Of a DNA stretch of 64,000 nucleotides, positions 33,940 to 45,562 are shown one piece after another. This stretch comes from Gnetum montanum. Its lineage: Eukaryota; Streptophyta; Gnetopsida; Gnetales; Gnetaceae. The notes under the pieces were generated by a model that was given only the letters and a program-made list of their open reading frames with translations, did no database searches and had not been told where the DNA came from. The stretch covers positions 474,269 through 538,268 of the forward strand of contig MNCI01004329.1 of NCBI GenBank assembly GCA_015680685.1. The letters run 5' to 3'. Both the position numbers and the translations under genes were made by a program. Positions within the stretch are counted from its first letter, which is position 1. Each line of letters opens with the position of its first letter.

Positions 33940-36429
33940 ATGTCTTCTTCTTCGAACAAGAGCACTTCACCGCCTAGGGATCACACTAGAGACAGTCAGC
34001 AGCACCAAACACATAACCAAAATCCGCTAGTTCCTCAATAGTATCGGGTGGTATATACTCATCACGATGAGTATATACCCGATTTTACCTTTATCCTCCA
34101 TCAGGATGAACAACTGTGTTGGAGAGACTTGCAAGGTAACATAGTGTTATCTCCAGATCGGGAAGTCCCTAACATGCTTCTTTGTGCTCTTGCATAGATA
34201 GGCATGACGGAATTATACATTGAATATGTTGCAGAAGATTATGACATAAGGGATTACCATCCCACAGCTGTGCAATGTCTAAGGGACTCACGGTAGGAGA
34301 GCCACCATACATTGTTGAAGGGCAAAGGGGTCCTGCACGTCCTAAGAGAGATTGGAGATGGTGAACCAATTATAACAGGTTCTCCATCAAATGATGTTCC
34401 CCCTTCTAACAATAGTGAGAAGGTGGGGTATCAGAACCTATGCTCCATGATACAAAATCCTGGTTCTGATCCCCATGAACACTAAGTGTTCACTGAGGAA
34501 AAAAACACACATGACAAGGACGGGCATTTAGATCGTCATCATGATCAGGGCCAGAGTCACCGAAGAGAAGGTAAGAAACATCGTCATCGCGATGGTTCCC
34601 CTTCTTCTTCCCCTTCATCACATCATTCACCCTCTCCATCCACATCAAGATGTAGTCACAAAGAGCACAACAGTGAGGATAAGGGTAAGCAAAATGAGAA
34701 ACCTCGACAAGAGATTCGAGAACGAGGATGAGGGCACTCTAGGGAGTCAAGGCATGAAAGAAGGGAAAGTAGGGAACCACATAGGCATCATAGACGTCAT
34801 GAGAGAGATGATCATGATGAACTCCTACTTGCCACCCAAAGTATGTTAGATATTATGGAGGCTATGAGAATACCTACAAGGCATCAAAAAGATAGTCGGA
34901 TCAAGCGATTGGACATGAATAATATTCCACGGTTTGAGGGGGGATACAATGTTGATCCGAAAAATTACTTATAGGCATTCCACGATGCCTGCGCCTTGCA
35001 AAATATTGAAAATGAGTGGTAGAAGTTAAAGTTGTTCCCTAGGACACTCATAAAAGAAGCAGAGAGTTGGTATCGATAATGCTAGAATTGTTCAACGATA
35101 AATACCAAGCGTACTCCAGAGTGTCCAACTTGTGTAAGTAGATCCAAGGATGGAAGCAGCGTAATCACGAATCCTTGGATGCTACCATGGGTCAATATTA
35201 TGCATTGTTACATCGTTGCCCTGGCCATGGTTACGCACAATGGGATCAACTACGCCACCTCATAGATGGGCTAAGACACAAAACTAGGAGAACCCTTGGG
35301 ACATATGCCCAAGGGAGATTATCAGAACTTAGGTCCCATGAAGTTCATAGATTGTTGGAGCAATTAGCTAAAGAAGAAGGGGAGCTACGAAAAAGAGAAA
35401 GCGCGGAAGAATATAACTGCGATCCTTCCCTCTGAAAGAAGGGAGTAAGATTCTGTGAGGAAGAGGATGAGTCACGACTCAAAGAGTTGATGAATAGAAA
35501 AACCTTGCTGCTTCAAAAGCTAACAACTGAGGTGTCGGCTAAGGTAGATCAAATGTGGGACTCCATAGAAAGTAGGTTTGAAATTATTTTAAAAGTCGTA
35601 GAGGAGTCTAAGGAGCAAAGTAGTAACCATGATAAGAAAAAGTGAAGAGATTCAGGCTATGCACGTGACAAGGGTAAGGGAAAAATGACTATCATCGATG
35701 AGGTTGTGGATTCTGACATGGAAAATGACAATGGATGCGAGATCTGCTAATATGACCATCCTAAGGGATGTTGCCAAATAATCTCACATCTAAAAGAGTC
35801 TGGGGTGTATGCACTCAATCCAAGACTTAACAGACGGCAGGCACCCCGAAGGTTACCTTATCCCCAAGGTAACCCAAGTTAGTTCCACCAACCATTAACA
35901 TATTATCCAAGTGGAACTCCACCACAACCTATCGGGCAACACCAGTAGTGGCAAAACCCACAGTCATGGGGGATGCCACCACCTAGACAACAATACTCTT
36001 ACCGAAAACCAGACTCAAATGGCTACTACATGCAGTAGCCGGTTTCTCCAAGAGACTCTATGGGTTACGTAACTCCACAACATCACTACCCAGTTCGGGA
36101 ATATTTTCAGACTCCATCTCCTAGAAGGGACACTCCACATGTATACCATCCTCCAAATCCATCTACACCTCTTATGCTGGTAGCTCCACCACCAACCGCT
36201 CCAACAATGCCAAGGGTATTTCCCACTCAACCGCAACAACCCAATGTCACGAGGGCTACCAATCCTCAATTCTTAGTTGGTCCTGACAATCTTATGCCAA
36301 AAAGACCTTTTTTCAAAACCAACAATCTAGCTAAGCCCTCACCCTCATAAGTGGTTGAAAATCTAAACACCTCTGTACCAAATAAGGTTTTGGGACTCCC
36401 TTCAAACCAAAAATTTGGCCCAATGCATA
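33940..36429 (+). pseudogene. B2 gag
   Basis: ATG at 33940 (MSSSSNKSTSPPRDHTRDSQ) starts the frame. A Ser/His/Arg-rich region is at 34500-34800, a capsid-like core at 34870-35400 (RHLIDGLRHKTRRTLGTYAQ), a coiled segment at 35480-35640, a CEIC-x3-H-x3-C knuckle near 35738-35775 and a Pro/Gln-rich tail to about 36350. A deletion of about 35 bp near 35075, relative to B4, shifts the frame. Stops are frequent, some clearly CAA or CAG to TAA/TAG compared with B4. Confidence 0.82.
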
Positions 36430-37290
36430 TGGTTATGCTAACACATACCACTACTGATTAGATTAAGGTAGGCCACCTTAATAAGAAATTCTCTAATCCT
36501 GGAGGTCCCCTAATTTATCTCCAAGTCGCTAGGAATGAACCTCATAAGGCTTTTCTTGACTCAGGTTCCGGAGTCAACTTAATCTCACAAGAATTGTATA
36601 AAACCTGGAACTTGCCTCCACTCAAGAAGAGCAATATTTGGTTAGAGCTGGCCGACCAGCCCATCACTGTTCCTTTAGGACAGGTTGAGGACATTGTTAC
36701 CACCGTGGGTGGTTGGTCATACCCAGCTGATTTCTTGGTGATCCAAATAAACAATAAAAAAGGGGACTTCTCGATAATAATGGGAAGGGCATGGCTGAGT
36801 ACAATAGATGCATGCCCAGGAATCCGTAATCTTTCCCTAGAAATATCCAAGAAAAATAATTTTGAAAAGATTGAGAAGAAGAAAGTTCCATGCATCGCAT
36901 ATAGTGACACAGGGTGTCATTGCGTGCAGAAATCATGGGTGATGCGAAGTTTAACATTTCTTGCATGCAATCGGTGTGCACAAGACATTAACATACAAAA
37001 GTACCTATATGTAGCAGCCACATGACAAGAAAACACCCAGTGGCTGATGGTTGATCAAGAGAGCAACTCAATAACATCCATGGAACTAACTAAGGGGATA
37101 ACTAGTGCTTACATTGAAAACATTAACTGGGGGAAGTTGGAGATTCCTGAGGAATTTAGAGAAGAGCCCCTAAATCTAAAACCATTACCCACCGGTTTGG
37201 AATACATGACCCTTGAAAATGGAAAACCAGTAATTATCAATGCAAAACTTATCCCCAAGCAAAGAAAGCCTATTGAAAGTAATAAATAAA
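36430..37290 (+). pseudogene. B2 protease and linker
   Basis: The retropepsin motif LDSGSGVNLIS (36555-36590) is intact, followed by ELADQPITVPLGQVEDIV (the flap side) and IIMGRAWLSTIDA (36775-36815). This copy therefore keeps the protease signature that B1 has lost. A linker with several stops leads to RT, and a frameshift lies between 37290 and 37408. Confidence 0.82.
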
Positions 37291-37399
37291 TGGTCAAAAT
37301 CCTTTTCTTGGTCATATCCCAAGTTAACCAGAATAGACCCTAGGATATGCCAGCATAGGATTTACACAGACCCCTCCATGAAACATTGAAAACAACCAC

Positions 37400-38220
37400 A
37401 GAGGTGATTGAACCCAAAGTTGAAACAAGTAGTAAAAGAAGAGATAGAACAGCTCCTCAAGGCTGGGTTCATATATCCCATTGCTGATAGTGAATGGATT
37501 AGTCCTCTAGTAATCGTGCCTAAGAAGGGAGGAAAATGGAGGTTATGTATAGATTTTAGGCTATTGAACATGGCAACATTCAAAGATCATTTTCCGTTGC
37601 CGTTCATCGACCAAGTCTTGGACACTATAGTGGGGCATCACTATTATAGTTTTCTGGATGGGTATAATGGATATAATCAAATACAAATAGCACCAAAAGA
37701 TCAAGCCAAAACAATGTTCACCAGTCTCCAGGGAATGTTCGCATATAAGAAAATGCCATTTGGCTTGTGCAATGCCCTCGCCACGTTCCAACGTTTAGTC
37801 CTAAGCATATTTCAACAACAGATAGGAAACGAAGTGGTAGTCTTTATGGATGGCTTCTCCACTTATGGGATAAGCTTTGATCAAGCCCTAGACTGATTAG
37901 AACAAGTGCTGAAATGATGCATTGAAACCAACCTAAAGCTCAATTGGCAGAAAAGCCATTTGATGGTTTAAGAGGGCATAGTACTGGGGCATAAGATTTC
38001 GTAATCAGGAATAGAGGTAGACCCGGAAAAAGTTAAGGTTATCCAAGGAATCACTCGACAACCAGAAACAGTTAAATTTATTCGGTCATTCCTTGGACAC
38101 ACTGGCTACTATAGGAGATTCATTGAGAACTTCTCCAAGATTGCCAAACCATTGGTAGAATTAATGAAAAAAGATGCACCCTTCGAATGGACTAGGGAAT
38201 GTGAATGAGCATTCCAAACT
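37400..38220 (+). pseudogene. B2 reverse transcriptase, catalytic Asp lost
   Basis: Begins about LKQVVKEEIEQLLKAGFIYP, then VPKKGGKWRLCIDFRLLNMA, DGYNGYNQIQIAPKDQAKTM and KKMPFGLCNALATFQ. The active-site motif reads VFMDGFSTYG (37842-37871); B4 has VFMDDFSTYG, so the second catalytic Asp is Gly here (GAC to GGC). Stops at 37894 and beyond. Inactive. Confidence 0.87.
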
Positions 38221-38660
38221 CTAAAATAAAGGCTTGTGGAAACCCCTATTCTACAAGCCCTTGACTGGTCCAAACCATTTCATATAATGACTGATGCATC
38301 TAATTATGTATTAGGAGCTGTACTAACATAGTTAGATGAACAAAAACACCCTTATTACATCCACTATGCGAGTAAGAGTATTGTTGGTGTACAACTCAAC
38401 TACACAACTACAGAAAAGGAATTAATGGCTGTAGTGTTTGCACTGGACAAATTTAAGCACTACGTGTTGGGCTACAAAGTGTACATTCATACAGATGATA
38501 GTGCAATTCAGTTCCTTATGAACAAGCCAATGGTTAGCCCGTGTATTATACGTTGGTTGGTAATCCTTCAGGAGTTCAATTTAACAATACTAGATCGAAA
38601 GGGCACCAAGAACGTAGTTGCCGATCATTTATCTGGGTTGCGTTGGGACAACAAAGAGGA
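38221..38660 (+). pseudogene. B2 RNase H
   Basis: Runs from LVETPILQALDWSKPFHIMT (first Asp in TDAS) through the Glu helix (TTEKELMAVVFALDKFKHYV) and VYIHTDDSAIQFL to VVADHLSGLRWDN. Stops occur at about 38215, 38226 and 38330; after 38425 the frame is open into the integrase N-terminus. Confidence 0.83.
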
Positions 38661-40089
38661 TGAATATGCCATATCTGATCATTTTCTTGACGAAACCCTC
38701 TTTGCCGGTGTAGTGAGTAACCAACCCATAGGAACAAATTGGTATAGTAGCATTCTTACTTATTTCCTTTCCCAACAAACACCACAGGGGTTGGACTTTA
38801 GGAAGAAACAACAGTTTCTTCACAAAACCAAGTACTTCATGGAAATCAAGGGGCAACTCTATAAAGTCTATCTTGATGGCTTGGTTCGATGGTATGTGCC
38901 TGATGAGGATCAATTAAGAGTTCTCTAGGATGCTCATGAGGGTCCCTATGGGGGCCACTATGCAGGAAGACAAACGACCATTAAGATCCTGCTTGCAAGA
39001 TATTACTGGCCAATGCTATTTTGGGATGCCCATCAATTTGTCCAATCCTATGAGTGCTGTCAACTGGATGGTGGAATGACTACTAAAATGGAGGGTCTAC
39101 AACAATGGATTCAACCTTTGGAACCCTTCGATATTTGGGAAATAGATTTTATGGGGCCTATTACATCGATGTCCAATGGGAAAGCTTATATCATTGTTGC
39201 TATTGACTATTTAACCAAATGGGTTGAAGCAGCTACTGTAACAAATTGCACATTGTCTATAGTTGCACGATTTGTACAACAACAAATCATAAATAGGTTT
39301 TTTGTGACGCGTGCACTCATCTTTGATAATGGAACACATTTTACGAGTGCAACCTTTCGCAAGTTGATGCAACGCTTAGGGGTTGAACATAAATTGACCA
39401 CACCTTATCACCCCCAAGCTAATGGCCAAGCCGAGGTCACTAATCGGGAGATTACGAGAATATTAACGAGAACAATTAGCAAATTTAGGTGAGATTGGAG
39501 CACGAAACTAAATGATGCTCTTTGGGCATACCGCTCCACTTGGAAACTCCCTACGGGCTACTCTCCCTATGAGTTGGTCTATGGAAAACTCCCAAAACTT
39601 TCAATTCAAATTGAGCTCCGTACACTATCCATGGCATGTGACCTCCACCTTAACCTTGATCTAGCACAAAAATAGAGATTGGTGTCTCTAAACGTGCTAA
39701 AGGAGAATCAATTAGTTGCCCTGTCATCAAATGAGATACACAAGGCACATAACAAGCAATGGCATAACTTAAGAATTCGAAAGGTTAGGTACCAACCAGG
39801 AGATAAGGTCCTTTATTGGAAGCCCATGCATGTACCACAATGCACGAAATTTTAAACATTGTGGAAAGGACCTTACATTATTCATACAACCTTTCCCTTG
39901 GGAGCCATGATAATGTATAAGCCTAAAAGACCTGACAAGAGATTACTCGTCAATGTGCAACAAACAAAACCTTTCCATGAACTAAGAACAACCAGTGCAA
40001 ATTACACCTCTGATAGCGGACAACCACTCTCATTATTTCGGATCTCTCCCTTTCCATTCAGTCATGGGGAAGATGGCCACCTATGCGAA
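38661..40089 (+). pseudogene. B2 integrase with DDE residues kept
   Basis: The N-terminal zinc region (HEGPYGGHYAGRQ near 38935-38975) has lost its first Cys (SYECCQ instead of SCxRCQ). The core holds EIDFMGPIT (39140), IFDNGTHFT (39320) and NGQAEVTN (39421), so the D, D and E residues are present. A TGA at 39490-39492 interrupts it at the same codon as in B1 and B4. The C-terminal part includes DALWAYRSTWKLPTGYSPYE, YQPGDKVLYW and MWKGPYIIHT. The end is set by comparison with B4. Confidence 0.84.
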
Positions 40090-41948
40090 TCATTCGGGGC
40101 CCTTAGTTCTTTTTATTTTTGTTTTACACATTTTTGTTTTGCACATTTTTGTTTTACAAATTTCTTTAAATTTTCTTGTTTTTGTTTTACAACATTGTTT
40201 ATACCTTTTTCATTTCTTTGTGTGTGTGTTATCCATCTTGTAAGTTTGTCATCCAATAAGTGTTCTTAATGATGGTATGAACTATTTTTTCTATTGGTTG
40301 CTAATGTTTGGTTTTTACCTTTAAGTCATGATGTTGATACTAAGGTATGGTTCTTTTGATATAGTAGGCAATGAGTCCACTTCATCCATACATCCACAAA
40401 TTTCTATGTTCTCTCTTAGCTTGGAAATGTATAGTTCCTTTCTAATAAGAACTATAACGAATGGGTGACTTGGCATTTCTCAAACTAAGGAAGGACTCAA
40501 GGATTGAAAAGGGTGTGACTTCAAGGGAACTTGATGCATTTGTGTTGGCCATTCTCTTGGGTGCTTGGATGTTTTCTTTGTGAGTTTTCTTACCATTCTG
40601 ACATTGCTCCATCATCAGGAAGTTGAGCTAATAAAAATAACAAAGTCTTTGCATGGTGTGGTTCTCATACAAAATCACAAAAAAAAAATAGTGAGAATTC
40701 AAAGCACATCCTTTAGATGAAATAATCATTTGGGCTACAAGCATTGGTTATGAAACTAAAATAAACATGTTCCCTCTAACTAAGGCCCTTCTCGCTTCCC
40801 ATTCTCTCCTCCTTCATTTCGTTGGAATGGTGGTGGCTCTTTGCTGAAGGCATTCTTGTTACTTCAAGAGGATGGATTGGCTGAATGTATTAATGTGAAG
40901 TCACTGGATGTGGTTTGTTGAGGCCGGACTTGGAATGGGATCTACTAAGTCACATTAATCATTAACTACACAAGGGGTTGTACGCCACCTTTTTCTTGAG
41001 ACTCCATTCCATTCTCTTCTCTCCATCCTTCTCTCCATTGTTCACCTCATTGCCGATTCTATCATTAGTGTATATTTTGGTTGATGCATTGTTTTATTTT
41101 TGGTAAATTCTTGTGGTTAAGACTTTAACTCTTGTTCCAAATGACGTTCCTAGACCCTATGGACTCTTTGAATGTGGGTTTGTCAGGGCATTAAAGGCAT
41201 GAGCCTTCTCTAGGGAGGACCCACTGGCATTCCTATTTGGTATACTAGTTAAATTCTTTCCCTTAAAATTTTTGCAATTCACTCTATTTTGTTCATTTCC
41301 ATCTTGACATCCATTTCATCGAGGTTATAGTTTTCTCTTTTTCTCCATCTTTCTTGTTCTTTTTCTTTCTCCATTCTATCGCTACCGAAGGTTCGCTCTT
41401 AGTCATGGGGGTCTGGACCCAATTTTTTCGCCTAACCCCTAAACCTTCGGTAGTCACCATAAATACATCTCCAGACCCGCATCAGCCATACCAGAACCTA
41501 GCCAATGGACCTTTCACCGAAGCAAGGTATCAATTGCATTGTGATTCATTTACCCTTGCTAATATAAAGATTGTGTTGTGTGTGTGCAGATGGCAATCAT
41601 GCAACAATAGATTGGATCTGGAGAGAACACTTGGAATGGAGCAGTGCTGAAAGCAGCTATGAAAGGAGCAAGATCGATGGTGCACTTATGGATAGACAAC
41701 GAAAGGTGCCATCTTGGCGTTGGCAGCAGTAGACTTCTTCTCTCTTCTCTCTTCTCTCTTAGCTGCCAAATAAGACCTAATGTCAAATGTATAAGGTGTT
41801 CACTCTTGTTGTCGTGAACACTAGTTTTGTCTTGTTCTGTAATGATGATGCATTCACATGTCATCCCATTCACCATTAGTTCCATTCAAGTCAATAATCC
41901 CATACCTTTCCGATCTTTTGTAAGGAACTCGAGCATAAGTTTTTATTC
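40090..41948 (+). other. B2 3' region between pol and polypurine tract
   Basis: It aligns along its whole length with the B4 3' region (53935-55796). It contains T-rich repeats TTTTTGTTTTACACA (40110-40200), two extra AGTCATGGGG copies (40060 at its edge and 41401), and a C/T-rich stretch. No env-like protein is recognisable. GTGTGTGTGCAG at about 41577-41590 looks like a splice acceptor and is conserved in B4. Confidence 0.7.
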
Positions 41949-41960
41949 AGTCATGGGGGT
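41949..41960 (+). promoter_or_regulatory. Polypurine tract of B2
   Basis: AGTCATGGGGGT lies directly before the 3' LTR. The same words stand at the B4 3' LTR. Confidence 0.75.
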
Positions 41961-41961
41961 A

Positions 41962-42540
41962 TCATGGGACACGATATCACGTCCGTTGCGATATTGCATC
42001 CCCTGCGATATCACGTACGTGATATCACAGTGCGCTACCAAATCTATAAATAAGAGGAGACTCTCCCTTGTTTCTGCATCTAGGCCTAGTTCGTAGCAAA
42101 ACTCTGGAAGTTTTACCTCTCTAGAGATAGAATAATTTCCATGTGGCCGTAGTAGGAGCTTCAAAGTGAATGGATCTTTATTTGAGCAAATATTGTACTT
42201 GAACACAAGTTTGTGTACGAAAATAAAGATGAACTTCTTGGATAAACCTTGCAGTGCATGTACTAAGCTAAATAAGACTTTATTTATTGTTATTTATTGT
42301 TAATTTTAAATGCTTTATTAGTTCATTAAATCTTTCTCAACCCTTCTCTCCTAGTTAAGTGCATTCAGTACGACCGCTTCGAGCACATGCGTTACGCTTG
42401 GTAATCCCAACAACGAATAGCATTTGGTAAGCCTAAAGGTTGCATTGGTTCAGGGTGTGAACGGTAAGTGGGAATAGATACTGATGCTAGGTTAATTAAG
42501 ACTTAGTTAGTTAAAGTTAGTTAATTAGTCTCTTCACTCT
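41962..42540 (+). repeat. B2 3' LTR, truncated
   Basis: Starts TCATGGGACACGATATC, where the first G is mutated to C. It matches the first 579 bp or so of 32960-33793, with four instead of six palindromes, and breaks off at the N. Confidence 0.87.
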
Positions 42541-42541
42541 N
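42541..42541. other. Single-N join
   Basis: The missing end of the B2 3' LTR (about 250 bp) and any target duplication should be here, so the join hides missing sequence. Confidence 0.9.
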
Positions 42542-44408
42542 GGAAAAGGCGTAGTAGGCAATACCACATAAGGCATGGTCATAATAGGGGCCATGAAGGA
42601 TATGATGCATATGATGAGCCATTACTTGCTACATGAAGTATGATCAACATTTAAGAGGCAATTTATATTCCCATTAGACATTAAAGGGATAGCTAGATCA
42701 AACGAGTAAACATGAACAATATCCCTAAGCTCGAAGGAGACTACAATGTTGATCCTCAACACTACTTGTAAGCCTTCCATGATGCTTGTGTCTTGTAGAA
42801 TATTAAAAATAATTAGCAAAAGCTAAAACTCTTCTCCAAGACACTCATCAAAGAAGATGAAAGCTAGTATCGATCCTTGGAACTAGAATCCATTTGAAGA
42901 TGGTATACAAAGCTAGAGCTATTCAATAATAAGTACCAAATGTACTCTCTAGAGTCCAATTTTGGAAAGTAAATTTAAGGGTACAAATAAGGAAATCATG
43001 AATCCCTTGTGCAAGCTTGGGTAGGAATTTCTCTCTACTTCACAAATGCCTAGGCCATGCCTTCTCTCAAAAGGAGTAGCCATGCCATGCCATAGATGGA
43101 CTCTAAAACAAAACCAAGGAAACTCTTGGGGTCTATGCCTAAAGAAGACTATCATAAATGAGAGTCCATTAAATTCAAAAGCATATTATTCAAGTAGTAC
43201 AGGAAAAAGTGGAGTTAAAAAAGAGAGAAAATTTAGAGAAGTATAATAGAGATCTCTCCATCCATAAGAAGAAGATTTGTTTCTATGAACTAGTTGAAAG
43301 ATCATTGCTAGAAGAGGTAGTGCAGAGAAAGACCTTGTCGATTCAAAAATCTGTTCCTAAAATATTAGCTAAGATTAACAAGATGTGAGACTCCATTGAT
43401 GAAAAGTTCCAAACTACATTAAAGATCATAGAGGAAAAGGTGGAAATGGAAAGAATTAAAGACAAAGATAGGAGGAAAAAGAAATACATAAGAAAGGACT
43501 ACTATCATCAAAAAGGGAAAAGTTTTTACAGTTGAGAAGGTTGAAGACTTAGAATTGAATAATGATGGTTATGACATTTGCTAGTATGAACACCTAAAAG
43601 GCTATTACTTGATAAAGCCATACTTATAGAAGTTTACGATTTATGCCTTGAACTTGGAGTTTGTCAAAAGGTAAGCACCCAAGAAATCTCCTTATCCTTG
43701 AGGCCTTTCATCAATAATAGTACTACCTAAGTGGGATGTCATTGCAACCTCAAAACTACTACGAATAGTCGCATAACCCATAATCATGGGTGATACCATT
43801 ACCAAGGTAGTAATGTCCCTATAAATAGCTAGATCCATATGGATACTATGTTCAACAATCTATATCTTCTAGTTGCTTCACTGCCCATACATCCATCCAT
43901 CCATTATTATCATTCTCTAGAGTACCACAGGCTTCCTAATTTACAAGCCAAATCTCCTTCCATCTATATTCCTCACCATCCACCTCATGTCTCCATGCGT
44001 TTGCCACCTACAGTACTAATGTAAGGTAAGATACCTCCATAGCTTCAACAATGTAATGCTAGCTGAGTTGTGAACTTGCAAGTAGAAGATAATTCAAGTT
44101 GTTTCAAGTGCAATCCTTGGAAAAGGTCATTCTCTAAGCCAAACAGTCCACCAAATTCATCATGTGCATCTGTGATTGCAAATTTCACTCAAACTATTCC
44201 TAGAATATCTAGTGAGTTTCCTTCCAACTAAAGAGCCTTAAATATACAAATTATCCTGTTGACACATGTGATGATTACCCAGATATAGGCAAAAAATCTT
44301 CCTAGAAATAGAACTGATATGGGAAGTCCCTTCATTTATTTGTAGATCATTGAAAATAAACCATGTAGAGTTGTACTAAACTCAGATTCAGGGGTCAATA
44401 TGTCTTGA
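42542..44408 (+). pseudogene. B3 gag and protease start, 3' fragment
   Basis: It aligns with B4 gag from about 48500 on: an RRHHKAWS/Arg-rich start, ATGAACAATATCCCTAAGCT (NNIPKLEG), AATATTAAAAATAATTAGCA (NIENEWQ), then the coiled region and the knuckle near 43573. The protease motif ACTCAGATTCAGGGGTCAAT, which would read DSGV, lies at 44380-44400, after which alignment stops. Frames are heavily broken. It continues the fragment ending at 32959. Confidence 0.72.
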
Positions 44409-44540
44409 GAAGTGGACATTCCCATTGCTTGTGTCCCCATTCTCCACACTTGAAGCATTGAACCTTTGATGAGTTGCTACCTTGACCCTTGCCTCCCTTA
44501 ACTTGGTTCTTCTTAGCCTTGTCCTTCATTGACATCTAAA
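44409..44540 (-). pseudogene. Gag CCHC zinc-knuckle fragment
   Basis: The minus strand reads a basic stretch (MSMKDKAKKNQVKGGKGQG) and then a canonical C-x2-C-x4-H-x4-C knuckle, CFKCGEWGHKQWEC (44418-44460). It may be the nucleocapsid end of E5 gag, separated from it by an inserted LTR, or belong to another element. Confidence 0.7.
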
Positions 44541-44789
44541 GTAGTAATATTTCTTAATAAATAATATTTATTTTACTTTATATTAGACTACTAGTAAATA
44601 TATTTTAGTCAGTTTTTATCATCTATATTATGTTATATCTCATTAAATATATTTTTTATATCTTATTTTGTAGAAATAAAAACATGATTTAAATGAACTA
44701 AAATGAAATATTTAACTACACCGTCATGTTTAGAATGCTTGAATTAACTAATTTTGATGTCCCATTTTTCTAAAATGGATTATAGACAT

Positions 44790-45500
44790 AAATGTTATGG
44801 CTAGTCAAAGTTGGCCATGAAAGGAACCCTTCAAATCTTTCATATGAAAAGAAATGATCTACACCTACCATCAACATGTGAAGTTTGAAGGGAAAATTCA
44901 GCAAGGACAACTTGTGTGTTATCTACCTAATAGGTAAAGACTTTGCAAGCCACCTACCCAACAGGTGAAGACTTTGGAAACCACCTATCTAGTAGGTGAA
45001 GACGTTGGAATCATCTACTTAGTAGGTAAAGACATTTTAGGTCCAATGTTGGATCTTGTCTCCTTACCAAATGTACCTAAAATTTGTATAAATTGAGATG
45101 CTGGGTGTTTTTATTTCTAACACTTGAGGAGGATAGTCTAAGATCTATGCTTCCCTACTACCTGATTGCTTATTCCCTTAAGGAAATTGTTGATTTCTCC
45201 CATTGCTCTTTCCATTCTTGTATTATTATTCTTATTTCATTTTTATGAGTGGAGTTGGAAATCCTTTCTTAATACTAGAGTGAGTTAAGAGGTTTCATCC
45301 ATATATAGACCTTTCCTCATTATCTTTGTATGAGTCAAGGTTGTAAAGTTAGTAGGAATATATTTTCATTATTAATTAAAGATAAGTTGGAGTATTTTGT
45401 GTATTTTTAATTTAAGTTAGAAAGTTTGAATGTTCTTGGATGTACCAATGATCAATAGGTTATAGATATTGATCGAGGGAAAATTTGGCATGTTAGAGAA
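44790..45500 (+). repeat. Candidate LTR of another family
   Basis: A 30-bp palindromic repeat array (44921-45041) is followed about 50 bp later by GTATAAATTGAG (about 45086) and a T-rich leader, and ends near a TTTGGCATGTTAGAG sequence that resembles an initiator-Met tRNA primer site. It interrupts the gag fragments on both sides. No partner LTR is in the window, and neither edge is exact. Confidence 0.4.
44921..45041 (+). repeat. Four 30-bp palindromic tandem repeats
   Basis: Units start at about 44921, 44952, 44982 and 45013. Each has an inverted core such as CACCTATCTAGTAGGTG followed by AAGACTTTGGAAA. They stand upstream of a TATA-like box. Confidence 0.85.
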
Positions 45501-45562
45501 AGAAGTAATAAACTCTTGAGTTCGCCATTGCTTTGTGGTACTTGAATGACCTAGGCTTACCT

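Larger units (their letters stand above)
32960..42540 (+). mobile_element. Athila-like Ty3 element B2 (3' LTR truncated at an N)
   Basis: Order: 5' LTR, tRNA-Asp PBS, gag, protease, RT, RNase H, integrase, a 1.86-kb 3' region, polypurine tract, partial 3' LTR. It is inserted in the gag of B3; GACAT (32955-32959) would be the left target duplication, but its partner is lost at the N. It shows two frameshifts and many stops, yet the integrase catalytic residues are kept. Confidence 0.92.
31227..44408 (+). mobile_element. Old family-B element B3, split by B2
   Basis: The 5' LTR (31227-32102), a decayed PBS and the gag start (to 32959) lie left of B2. The remaining gag and the start of protease (42542 to about 44408) lie right of it. 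The two halves join at the same point in gag when set against B4. It is more diverged than B1, B2 or B4, so it is the oldest family member here. Its 3' part is missing; a different element begins near 44409. Confidence 0.75.
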
